Assembly (NCBI GenBank): GCA_964424635.1
Contig: CAYRJC010000015.1
Span: 1-18,742 of the forward strand
DNA length: 18,742 bases
Reading direction: 5' to 3'
From: UBA920 sp964424635
GTDB taxonomy: Bacteria > Patescibacteriota > Doudnabacteria > UBA920
This document shows positions 1 to 7,594 of the stretch, in pieces. The notes under the pieces were generated by a model that saw nothing but the letters and a program-made list of their open reading frames with translations, was not told where the DNA came from and did no database searches. The position numbers and the translations under genes were made by a program. Each line of letters opens with the position of its first letter. Position 1 is the stretch's first letter.

Positions 1-1
1 A

Positions 2-916
2 GGTAATGTTGGTATCGGTACTAATGCTCCAAATACCACTCTGCAAATTAATAGTACTTATACTAGTGCTTTAAATCCAGGTGTCCGTTTACGCAGTACT
101 AACCCAGGTATTTCCTTTGACGGTACTAACAGCGGCTCTGCTCGCAACTTTACTTTAATGAGCGGGTATAGCAGTGATACTAAGTTTGAGCTACTGCGTT
201 CAAGTGCTGCTCAAGGCACTCCGGATACAGCAGTGTTTAATGTTGATGGTACCAATGGATTTATTGGTATCGGTAGTAGTTCAACCGCTGCAAATCGTAT
301 GGATATTAATGGCTCTCTGGCTATCGGTGGATCATATTACGGCACTGCCGCTCCAAGCAATGGCGCGATCATTCAAGGAAATGTAGGTATTGGTACTACA
401 TCTCCAGGCCAGCAATTCCAAATTGGTACCGGCTTGCAGGCTTATCAAGTTGATGGAACGAATGCTCGCATTCAAGCTATGACCGGGGTAAGATTGTCGA
501 TGTATGGCAGCAGTGCTGAAGATCTCCATTTTTATGGAGCAGACTCAGGTACTACCCAAGGAGCATTAATAATTAGAGAGGACAACGCCGAACAAAAATT
601 AGTATATACATCTAGTGGTGGTTCAATAGTAGGTACTGTGGGGATTATTGGCGGAGCTCATAATCTTTTAGTCCAGTCTTCTAGATATGGTACTACTACT
701 ATTCAAGGTGGTAACGGTGATTCTGATGGCTCCGCAACAGATGCCGCTGGAACCAACTTGCTTATTAATGGTGGTCAACCAACTGGATCAGGTGCCGGTG
801 GAGATATCATTTTACAAACCGCAGCTGCGGGAGCTTCAGGTACAACACTTCGTTCGTTAGCTGAAAGGATGAGGATTTTATCTACTGGGAATGTTGGTAT
901 CGGTACTAGTGCTCCA
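2..916 (+). repeat. Dispersed GNVGIGT coding repeats (tail-fibre type)
   Basis: Four in-frame copies of a roughly 10-codon unit start at 2 (GNVGIGTNAP), 257 (GFIGIGSSST), 377 (GNVGIGTTSP) and 887 (GNVGIGTSAP). The copies at 2 and 887 are almost identical at the DNA level. A decayed copy (RNVGIGLAYG) is near 3545. The same unit occurs twice in the other giant gene, at 13731 and 14679. Such repeats are known from phage tail fibres and large bacterial surface proteins, where they separate beta-structured segments. Spacing is irregular and the copies are coding, so this is protein modularity rather than a DNA repeat array. Confidence 0.85.
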
Positions 917-3900
917 GCATCACTATTATCGGTGGGTACCGGCAGCGTATCTAACTTCAAAGTAAATAGTGATGGCGATATTACTTCTAGCTTCACTGCT
1001 TTGAATGGTTCGTCGACTGCTAATGGCGCAGGCACAAATAGTACGACATTAATAGTAAATAGCGGCACTAACTTCGATGTGGGTAATTACGTTAAAGTCG
1101 ACCCAACTGGCGCAAATACTTGTTCTGGAACCGTAACCGTATGTTACGCAAAAATTACCGCTAAAGCGACTAATACTTTAACTATATCTCCAGCATTGAC
1201 TTGGGATAATGGCGCGGCAGTAGATGAAATGCACGTTCCAGAAATTGGTGCCATTAACACTACTGACACTTTAGCTAACCGCTATGGCCGTGGTTACTTT
1301 ATTGACGGCATTGTAACGGGTAATGGTTCGACATACTTTAGTGATGGTGGTATTTCCCAATCTCTTGCCAGCAGCACATTCAACTTTTTAAATAATGGCA
1401 ATACTACTACATTAAATCTAGGTACAGCCGCAACTGCCGTAAATATCGCTGGTAGTTTAAGCGTGGCATCAGGAGATTTAACTATAGCTGCACAGAGCGA
1501 TGCCACAGCTAGTAGTTATAGTTTAACTAACAGCGCGGCTGGTACGTTTGGAGCAGAAACCAATCGTGATGGGGTATCTAGCTTTGCGGTATTTAACGGC
1601 AAGCTCTATGCAGCCACAAAAGAAGCTGATGACTCTAGTGTGTACCGCTACGATGGTGGCACTACCTGGACCAAGGTAACAGACAGCACTTCAGGAAAAG
1701 TTATTAGCGGAGACACCGACAATATTGATGCGATATATTTAACCGTGTTTAACGGTAAGCTGTATGCAGGTACTCAGACTGCTGGAGACATCGGTGCGTT
1801 ATACTCGTATAACGGCAGCACTTGGTCCCTTGTCAATGCAACCAGGGGGACGTTTGGAAGTGAAACCGATGTTGACGGTATTAGTGATCTTGTAGTATAT
1901 AATGGATTACTATTTATAGCTACGGGTGATTATGGGGATAACGACACGGGAAATGTATATGCATATAACGGCACAAATACCTTTATTCGGACTAATACCA
2001 ACCAGTTGGGGTCATGTTCTACTGAAAATCCCAGTATATATGGTAAGCTAGCGGTTTATAATAACCGATTATATTGGGGGGCTGGTGGTAATGACGACGC
2101 GCGTCTATGTGTTTTTTCTGGTATGCCTGAAAATGGCCGAACACATGCCTGGTATCTTTTAAATGGCCGGGGTGATGGACCATTGGCTTTAGGTAATTTT
2201 GTTGCAGGCAGCAGCACAGCCATCGATAACATTACTAGTATGGATGTCCATAACGGTAGGCTTTTTTTTGGAACTTCTTCTAATAATAATGGAGCAGAAA
2301 TTTATTCCTATGTTCAATTAGAGCCTGCCATAGAAGATTTTAATTACGACACCGAGTTTGCCTTCCGTAGGGAAACTACTACGATAGGTAAAATTGACGA
2401 AACTAACGACAGTACAGTTGTCGACAGTGTCCCAGCACTTCGTAGTTACAACGGCCGCCTGTATGCTAGTGGTGATACTGGCTCAGGCGATAATGCTGGT
2501 CGAGTATACGAGTATGACGATACTACTCGAACATGGACTCGCTTGGGTACCACAGCCGGCACGTTCGGTAGCCAGACAAACGTTGACGCTGCTAGCGCGT
2601 TAATGCCGTTTAACGGCACGTTGTATATTGGTACAAGTGAATCAAACATTGGTAGTGTGTATTCGTGGACCAAAACTTCGACTAATTCGTATGCTTTAAA
2701 GTTTGATTCTGGTAATAGTAACTTTGCTAGCATCAGTTTTGTCGGTAACCAGACAGGGGTTAATAATACCGGCAACATGGGTAACTTCTTGTTTAGTCAT
2801 TCTATTGTTTCAACAACCGGTGCATATGACGTCGCAGAAGATTACCCAANNNNNNNNNNAGGTTTGGAGCCAGGCGATGTGCTCAGTTTGAACCCAAGCG
2901 AGACAGGGTTGGTTAAACGAAGCAATGGTGGATATGACAATACGGTTGTGGGGATCTATTCGGAAAAACCGGGATTGCGCTTGTCTCAAGTAGAAGCAGC
3001 AATTAATGGTTTACCAACAGTACCAGTAGCTTTAGCTGGTCGCGTTCCAGTTAAAGTAACAAATGAAAATGGTGCAATTCTGCCAGGTGATCATTTAACA
3101 GCATCTGCTACTAAACCTGGGTTTGCAATGAAAGCAACTCGTAACGGACAAGTAATTGGTCAGGCGCTTGAAGGATTTAATAATTTCGCTCCTGGTGCTA
3201 CTGGTAAGGTGATGACTTTTGTAAAAATTGGTTGGCAAAGCGTGAATCAAAATATTACTTTACAAGGAGATCAGAGCTTTACTGTGACCGCAGGAAACAC
3301 AAATGGATTTATTCAGCAGTGGCAGTCAGCTAATAATTCTCTTCTAGCGGGGATTGATAACACAGGAAAATTTGTATTTGGTGGCGATACTAATTTATAT
3401 AGAATTAGCAGCGGTGTTCTTGCAACTGATAATAACTTAAAAATTGGTGGCAGTCTTTCTGTTGACCAGGTAATCAACCAATCTGGTTACGGATTAAATA
3501 AATTTGAGGGAGGTTTGGTTGTGGGCGGTAACGCTGTGTTTAATAGAAATGTTGGAATAGGATTAGCTTATGGATCTATCCCTCAAGCTACACTAGAAGT
3601 TGCAGGTAGTATAAAATCCAAATCACTAAGCGCTACAGATGGCACTTCTGCGGTTGCTCAATATTATCCTATAAAGGAGACTGGGGTGGTAGCTGGAGAA
3701 TTAGTAATAATAGATAGCGAAAATTCTCAGTATGTTAAACGTAGCCTAAGTAACACTCCTGTCGTGGGTGTAGTTACTGATTCTGCTGGTTTAACAACCG
3801 GCGATTCTAATAAGTTTACTCCTGATCAATCTGTACTTGTTGCTGTTTCTGGTTTAAGCAAGGTTAGGGTTACTTCTGAAAATGGAATTATTTCTCCGGG

Positions 3901-4855
3901 TGATTTTCTTACTGCATCTAATACGGTTCCTGGTGCTGCTATGAAAGCTATAAAATCTGGACCAGTAATTGGTCAGGCTATGGAAGCATATTCTTCTGGC
4001 GAAGCTGGAGAGATTACCGCATTCATCAAGCCAACTAATTTTAACGGCGTCGCCATTCAAAACGAATTAGAAGGATTAGTATTTGATTATTCTGATCCGT
4101 TAGCGCAATCTCAAACTTCAACTCAAATTTTAGAGAACTTGCTTGTAGAGCTAGAAAATTTGAACGAAGAAAACATGTCTCAAATAAATACAGATGTTGT
4201 TGTAGCGGGCGGCGAAGTGATTACCCCTGCGGTTACAACCAAATCACTACGAGTTGATACTTTGACTTCTGCTACTGCCGAAGGTGGTCTTTCTGTGGCT
4301 TCATCTACTTTGTTTAATGGAGGACTTCAAGTAGATGTAATTAAATCAATTGGTGATTTGCTTTCTTTCCAAAGTGATGTTGAATTCTTCGGTACTCCAT
4401 ACTTTACAAAAGATACTGCTGGATTTGCTATAGTAAAACAAGGAGCTCAAACTGTAGAAGTAAAATTCAGCAGAGAATACTTAGCTCAGCCAATTGTAAA
4501 TGCTTCGATTAGTTTTGAGCAAGCTGCTGATCTATCTATGATTACAGATCAATCTGCAAGATCAGCTTTACAGTCTGCTAGTGTTGCTCAGACCCAAGCA
4601 TTTTTGGCAGAGGGTGTTAGTTATGCAATTACTAATAAGAGTAAATATGGATTCACTATTGTACTTAACAAACCTGCTCCTAGTGATACGACTTTCAGCT
4701 GGATAGCTTTAGCTGTTAAGAATGCCTCGATATTTATGAGCTTAGATATTCCTCTTGATAATAATAATCCGACTTTGGCTAGTGGTTCAAATAATGATTC
4801 TAGTAATGGTGATCAATCTGCTGAAGATGGTGGTACAGTTTCTGATTCTCAATAA
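2..4855 (+). CDS. Giant secreted surface/adhesin-like protein, 5'-truncated by window edge
   Basis: The frame is open from base 2, so the ATG at 158 is internal: the upstream codons read GNVGIGTNAP, a member of the protein's own repeat family. At least 1617 residues are present and the signal peptide lies outside the window. In order: tail-fibre-like GxVGIG repeats (2-916); a low-complexity beta region; seven propeller-like repeats centred on (Y/F/H)N(G/N)xL(Y/F) between about 1580 and 2670; two copies of a YPxxxxxxxxGD...GRVPVKVTxENGxIxPGD-type domain (2828-3232 and 3641-4040); a short linker; and a C-terminal module with ITPxVTTxxLxVD, FFGTPYFTKDTAGFA and FSWIALAVK. There is no C-terminal TM or LPXTG. 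The end is Ser/Asn/Asp-rich. The C-terminal part is homologous to the protein at 13143-18674. I infer an exported fibre or adhesin; the exact ligand is unknown. A 10-N gap lies inside the gene. Confidence 0.9.
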   Translation, partial: GNVGIGTNAPNTTLQINSTYTSALNPGVRLRSTNPGISFDGTNSGSARNFTLMSGYSSDTKFELLRSSAAQGTPDTAVFNVDGTNGFIGIGSSSTAANRMDINGSLAIGGSYYGTAAPSNGAIIQGNVGIGTTSPGQQFQIGTGLQAYQVDGTNARIQAMTGVRLSMYGSSAEDLHFYGADSGTTQGALIIREDNAEQKLVYTSSGGSIVGTVGIIGGAHNLLVQSSRYGTTTIQGGNGDSDGSATDAAGTNLLINGGQPTGSGAGGDIILQTAAAGASGTTLRSLAERMRILSTGNVGIGTSAPASLLSVGTGSVSNFKVNSDGDITSSFTALNGSSTANGAGTNSTTLIVNSGTNFDVGNYVKVDPTGANTCSGTVTVCYAKITAKATNTLTISPALTWDNGAAVDEMHVPEIGAINTTDTLANRYGRGYFIDGIVTGNGSTYFSDGGISQSLASSTFNFLNNGNTTTLNLGTAATAVNIAGSLSVASGDLTIAAQSDATASSYSLTNSAAGTFGAETNRDGVSSFAVFNGKLYAATKEADDSSVYRYDGGTTWTKVTDSTSGKVISGDTDNIDAIYLTVFNGKLYAGTQTAGDIGALYSYNGSTWSLVNATRGTFGSETDVDGISDLVVYNGLLFIATGDYGDNDTGNVYAYNGTNTFIRTNTNQLGSCSTENPSIYGKLAVYNNRLYWGAGGNDDARLCVFSGMPENGRTHAWYLLNGRGDGPLALGNFVAGSSTAIDNITSMDVHNGRLFFGTSSNNNGAEIYSYVQLEPAIEDFNYDTEFAFRRETTTIGKIDETNDSTVVDSVPALRSYNGRLYASGDTGSGDNAGRVYEYDDTTRTWTRLGTTAGTFGSQTNVDAASALMPFNGTLYIGTSESNIGSVYSWTKTSTNSYALKFDSGNSNFASISFVGNQTGVNNTGNMGNFLFSHSIVSTTGAYDVAEDYPXXXXGLEPGDVLSLNPSETGLVKRSNGGYDNTVVGIYSEKPGLRLSQVEAAINGLPTVPVALAGRVPVKVTNENGAILPGDHLTASATKPGFAMKATRNGQVIGQALEGFNNFAPGATGKVMTFVKIGWQSVNQNITLQGDQSFTVTAGNTNGFIQQWQSANNSLLAGIDNTGKFVFGGDTNLYRISSGVLATDNNLKIGGSLSVDQVINQSGYGLNKFEGGLVVGGNAVFNRNVGIGLAYGSIPQATLEVAGSIKSKSLSATDGTSAVAQYYPIKETGVVAGELVIIDSENSQYVKRSLSNTPVVGVVTDSAGLTTGDSNKFTPDQSVLVAVSGLSKVRVTSENGIISPGDFLTASNTVPGAAMKAIKSGPVIGQAMEAYSSGEAGEITAFIKPTNFNGVAIQNELEGLVFDYSDPLAQSQTSTQILENLLVELENLNEENMSQINTDVVVAGGEVITPAVTTKSLRVDTLTSATAEGGLSVASSTLFNGGLQVDVIKSIGDLLSFQSDVEFFGTPYFTKDTAGFAIVKQGAQTVEVKFSREYLAQPIVNASISFEQAADLSMITDQSARSALQSASVAQTQAFLAEGVSYAITNKSKYGFTIVLNKPAPSDTTFSWIALAVKNASIFMSLDIPLDNNNPTLASGSNNDSSNGDQSAEDGGTVSDSQ
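1580..2670 (+). repeat. Seven propeller-like coding repeats
   Basis: Seven repeats of about 50-66 codons are marked by the motif xxFNGxLYxGT followed by a (V/I)Y(S/E)Y(D/N)G...W strand. The central Asn codons are at 1595, 1751, 1901, 2060, 2252, 2450 and 2612. Blade-like sequences include FNGKLYAAT, FNGKLYAGT, YNGLLFIAT, YNNRLYWGA, HNGRLFFGT, YNGRLYASG and FNGTLYIGT. Seven is the usual blade number of a closed beta-propeller. The fold itself is inferred from repeat length and motif, not modelled. Confidence 0.75.
2850..2859. other. Assembly gap (10 N)
   Basis: Ten consecutive N lie inside the first giant gene, in the first copy of its duplicated YP...GD domain. Taken literally they encode four unknown residues and keep the frame. 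The second copy in the same protein has exactly four residues (IKET) between YYP and GVVAGE, which supports the gap size being right or nearly right. Confidence 0.98.
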
Positions 4856-4880
4856 CTTACCTAAAAAACCTTAAAATTAT

Positions 4881-5345
4881 ATGTTTGAAGAAAATAGAGA
4901 AAAGTCTACCCTTACAGAAGGCATTCGTAGCTTCCCTGAAGGTAAAAGAACAATTCCAATTTGGTTTTGGATTTTATTCGGATTATTGTGCGTTTTAGTA
5001 TTTGTCGTATTGGGTTTGTATATTAATTCGAGAATCCAGTTAAAAAAAGCTAATCAAGATTTAGCTCAACAGCAATCAGATCCGTCAGTTAAGGTTCGTC
5101 AGGAGGCTGAAGAATTAACTGCTGCTGTTGGTAAATTGATTGTACTTCCTGAGGATGAGCAGCCAACTATTGCTACTGTTAATGATTTAAAAAAATTACA
5201 GGATCAGCCTTTCTTTGCTAATGCTCAACTAGGGGATAAGGTTTTGATCTATACTAAAGCCCGCAAGGCTATTCTATATCGTCCATTTGAAAATAAAATT
5301 ATAGAACTCGCACCCTTAAGTGATGCTAGTAATATTAATCAATAG
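4881..5345 (+). CDS. Small single-TM protein with C-terminal extracytoplasmic domain
   Basis: This 154-residue protein has a polar N-terminus, one hydrophobic segment at about residues 25-48 (IPIWFWILFGLL...), a short charged, possibly coiled segment (about 50-80), then a compact domain containing PTIATVNDLKKL, FFANAQLGDKVLIYTKARKA and ILYRPFENKIIE. I associate this domain with small hypothetical membrane proteins of Patescibacteria, but no function is established. It begins 25 nt after the giant gene's stop and is followed 35 nt later by the next gene, so co-transcription is likely. There is no Shine-Dalgarno sequence before the ATG; the upstream bases are A-rich. Its place between a giant secreted protein and Ig-like membrane proteins suggests a surface-assembly or anchoring role, which is inference. 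Confidence 0.85.
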   Translation: MFEENREKSTLTEGIRSFPEGKRTIPIWFWILFGLLCVLVFVVLGLYINSRIQLKKANQDLAQQQSDPSVKVRQEAEELTAAVGKLIVLPEDEQPTIATVNDLKKLQDQPFFANAQLGDKVLIYTKARKAILYRPFENKIIELAPLSDASNINQ

Positions 5346-5380
5346 GATATTTGATTACCAGTTAAAATTTTAAATATTTT

Positions 5381-6517
5381 ATGGAAATAAAACCACAAAC
5401 TTGGACCCATCATCATACTCATAGGATGTATCATATGTCCCTTGGGCTGTGTTTTGGATTTGCTGCGCTAGCTGTGGTCGGGGTGATGGCTACTGTATGG
5501 ATGCAAGCCGGAGCAGTTCTTACCGATAGCGGGGCTCTTCAGGTAACGGCTACTGTTGGAGATGTAAATCCTGGTCCGGTAGAAAGTACTGGGGGCGGAG
5601 GTGGTCCAGTATCTACTACAAACCCAACTATTACAATCCAGGCCGAACCTGTTGGTTATGTACCACAGCGCCAAGCTAATATTGAAGGTCAAACAGTAAA
5701 TGCTTATGTATTTTCAAGTTCGATTCCAAAGTTTTCTGGTATTACATCAGTACCTCAAGGTTTAATTTTTATAAAAATTACTGGCTCCGCTACTGTAAAT
5801 AGTACTGCTCAAGCAAATAGCAAAGGGGAGTGGTATTGGGAATCTAACCTATTACCTCCAGGTCAGTATCGGATAGTTGCTACGGTTTATGATTCGTATG
5901 ATCTGAACAGATCAGTTTCTGCGACCGCTTATTTTATAAAAGAGCAGAACACCGAAATTCCTGATACCTCAGGGCCTATCATTAATCCAGTAGGGCCTAC
6001 TAAGCCATCAGGAGGATCTTCTGGAACAGGAACATCTAATGCTGGCCAGGCTGATGTTAAGTTCGGCGTGTTTTTTAAAGTTTTAGATCAGTACAAATAT
6101 ATTACTAGTGAAAAAAAAGTTATAGGGTCTTTGATGCTTGTAAGTACTGCAAAGAAAAATATTCTTAACCAAGAAGTTAATTATAAAGTAATTGACCCAA
6201 ATGGAGTGGTGATTTTGGATACCAATGATCTGGTTTCTTTCACTAAGCAATCTCAATTTGTAAAAACTTTTTTTATCGCTCCTAATGCCACAATGGGTAA
6301 ATATAAAATCGTCGTGTCTTCTACTTATAGCAATATTGCATCTACCGCTTCTGATACATTTACTGTTTTGCCTGTTCCGGCAGCTGCTACAACTCAATCA
6401 CAAGGTCCAGTTGTGATTTGGATCTTATTACCTTTGTTGTGGTTGTTGTTTATGGTATTGGTTATTATTGCATACCGAAGAGTACGTTTTTATACTGGTG
6501 AGCTTTCAAAACAGTAA
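5381..6517 (+). CDS. Ig-like extracytoplasmic protein with N- and C-terminal TM segments
   Basis: The protein has 378 residues. A His-rich cytoplasmic start (HHHTH near residue 10) precedes a hydrophobic segment at about 19-41. This may be a long signal peptide or a TM anchor. A Gly-rich linker (GGGGG) leads into a beta-rich domain with IPKFSG, a GEWYWE strand and LPPGQYRIVATVYD, which is typical of an Ig-like or carboxypeptidase-regulatory-type fold. After a Pro/Ser/Gly linker a second domain ends with FVKTFFIAP...GKYKIVVSS and ASDTFTV. A second TM at about 342-364 is followed by a basic tail, so the bulk is outside the membrane. It is paralogous to the next gene: both share the PKFxGxT, GxWxW and ASDxF elements. 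The start is the first ATG after a 35-nt spacer without Shine-Dalgarno. The function is unknown; a surface scaffold is inferred. Confidence 0.85.
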   Translation: MEIKPQTWTHHHTHRMYHMSLGLCFGFAALAVVGVMATVWMQAGAVLTDSGALQVTATVGDVNPGPVESTGGGGGPVSTTNPTITIQAEPVGYVPQRQANIEGQTVNAYVFSSSIPKFSGITSVPQGLIFIKITGSATVNSTAQANSKGEWYWESNLLPPGQYRIVATVYDSYDLNRSVSATAYFIKEQNTEIPDTSGPIINPVGPTKPSGGSSGTGTSNAGQADVKFGVFFKVLDQYKYITSEKKVIGSLMLVSTAKKNILNQEVNYKVIDPNGVVILDTNDLVSFTKQSQFVKTFFIAPNATMGKYKIVVSSTYSNIASTASDTFTVLPVPAAATTQSQGPVVIWILLPLLWLLFMVLVIIAYRRVRFYTGELSKQ

Positions 6518-6536
6518 GCTATTTATTTAAATTCCT

Positions 6537-7571
6537 ATGAATTTTTTATTGAATAATAAAAAAGTAAAAGATTATTTTTTTCCTGTATTAATAATAAACA
6601 TTTTATTTATAGTTTTTTTGTCATCATTTAATATAAGTTTTGCTTTAGATTCTTCAGAAAATTCTTATAATAATTTAAGCTCACGAAATAATCCTACGGT
6701 ATCAATTATGCCTGGGGAATCAATTCAGCAGCGGTACATGATGCGCGATGGGGAAGTACAGGCTATATTTGTTTTTTATTCCCAATTTCCTAAATTTATA
6801 GGCACAACAAATATAAAAAATAGCTTGATCAGCATAGATATAAATGGAACAACTCATATCAGCGGTAAGGTTAATTCTCGCGAAGATGGACAGTGGTCGT
6901 GGCAACCTGCAGTAGCAGTTAAGCCAGGACCTCATATTGTTAGCGTTACTGCTCGTGATAGTGAATCTGGTGCTGTATTTGCAAAAGATTCGTTAGAGTT
7001 TGAAATAGTAATTGATAAAGATCAAATAGTTCAAAAACCAAAGGCTGGTAATATGCTTCAGATTGGGAACGGAGGAACCCTGTTTGATATACAGGCCGTG
7101 GTATCTGGGCAGTCTAAAACTATTGCTGCTGGAGATGAAGTTGTCAGTAGTATAAAGCTGGTAAATTTTGGATCATCTGGGACACCGATTGATGTAGAAG
7201 TGAGGTACGTTATCAGTAATGAGTCAGGTAAGATAATTTCTGAAGCGTCAGAAACCATAGCAGTATCTACTAAAACTTCTTTTTTAAAAACATTTTATAC
7301 TTCAAGTGCTTTGGTTCCGGGATTATATACTTTAACAGCATCAATTCCTTCTAAGGACTTAATTGCCACAGCTAGTGATATATTCGAAATACATGCGGTT
7401 AAGGCTTCGACTATTGCAGACGTACAAGAAAATAAAAATAATGAACCTAATAATTCGGTAAGGGTTTTGACTTTTTTACTTTTTGCTATAGTAATAGTTG
7501 GGTATATACAATACCAGAGACTGGTAAATTTGGTTTACAGCTTCAAAAATCGTAAAGCTTCAAAAAAATAA
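6537..7571 (+). CDS. Ig-like surface protein with signal peptide and C-terminal TM; paralogue of upstream gene
   Basis: The protein has 344 residues. The N-terminus has a basic stretch and a hydrophobic core ending near SFALDSS (residue about 38), consistent with a signal peptide. The first beta domain holds FPKFIGTTN, DGQWSWQP and KPGPHIVSVTARD. The second holds IKLVNFGSSGTPIDVEVRY, SFLKTFYTSS, GLYTLTAS and ATASDIFEI. A TM segment at about 308-326 is followed by a short Lys-rich tail. The domain order and key motifs match the preceding protein, so the pair probably arose by duplication and has diverged strongly. It starts 19 nt after that gene, without Shine-Dalgarno, and is the last gene of the four-gene plus-strand run. 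It converges with the minus-strand gene, leaving only 23 nt between the stops. The role is unknown; a membrane-tethered surface protein is the safe statement. Confidence 0.85.
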   Translation: MNFLLNNKKVKDYFFPVLIINILFIVFLSSFNISFALDSSENSYNNLSSRNNPTVSIMPGESIQQRYMMRDGEVQAIFVFYSQFPKFIGTTNIKNSLISIDINGTTHISGKVNSREDGQWSWQPAVAVKPGPHIVSVTARDSESGAVFAKDSLEFEIVIDKDQIVQKPKAGNMLQIGNGGTLFDIQAVVSGQSKTIAAGDEVVSSIKLVNFGSSGTPIDVEVRYVISNESGKIISEASETIAVSTKTSFLKTFYTSSALVPGLYTLTASIPSKDLIATASDIFEIHAVKASTIADVQENKNNEPNNSVRVLTFLLFAIVIVGYIQYQRLVNLVYSFKNRKASKK

Positions 7572-7594
7572 TAAGCAAGCTATATAACTAATAG

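Noticed and set aside
158..160. ATG at 158 as the start of the first giant gene
   Set aside because: The frame is open to base 2 and the upstream codons encode a further GNVGIGT repeat, so the gene runs off the left edge.
2..916. CRISPR-like or tandem DNA array
   Set aside because: The repeats are in-frame coding units with irregular spacing and no spacers of even size.
2446..2778. Reverse-strand ORF of 110 residues
   Set aside because: It is a shadow of the propeller coding region, with no start signal and no recognisable domain.
2..4855. Prophage tail region
   Set aside because: Tail-fibre-like repeats are present but there is no other phage gene in 18.7 kb. The second giant has a signal peptide, and all neighbours are membrane or exported proteins.
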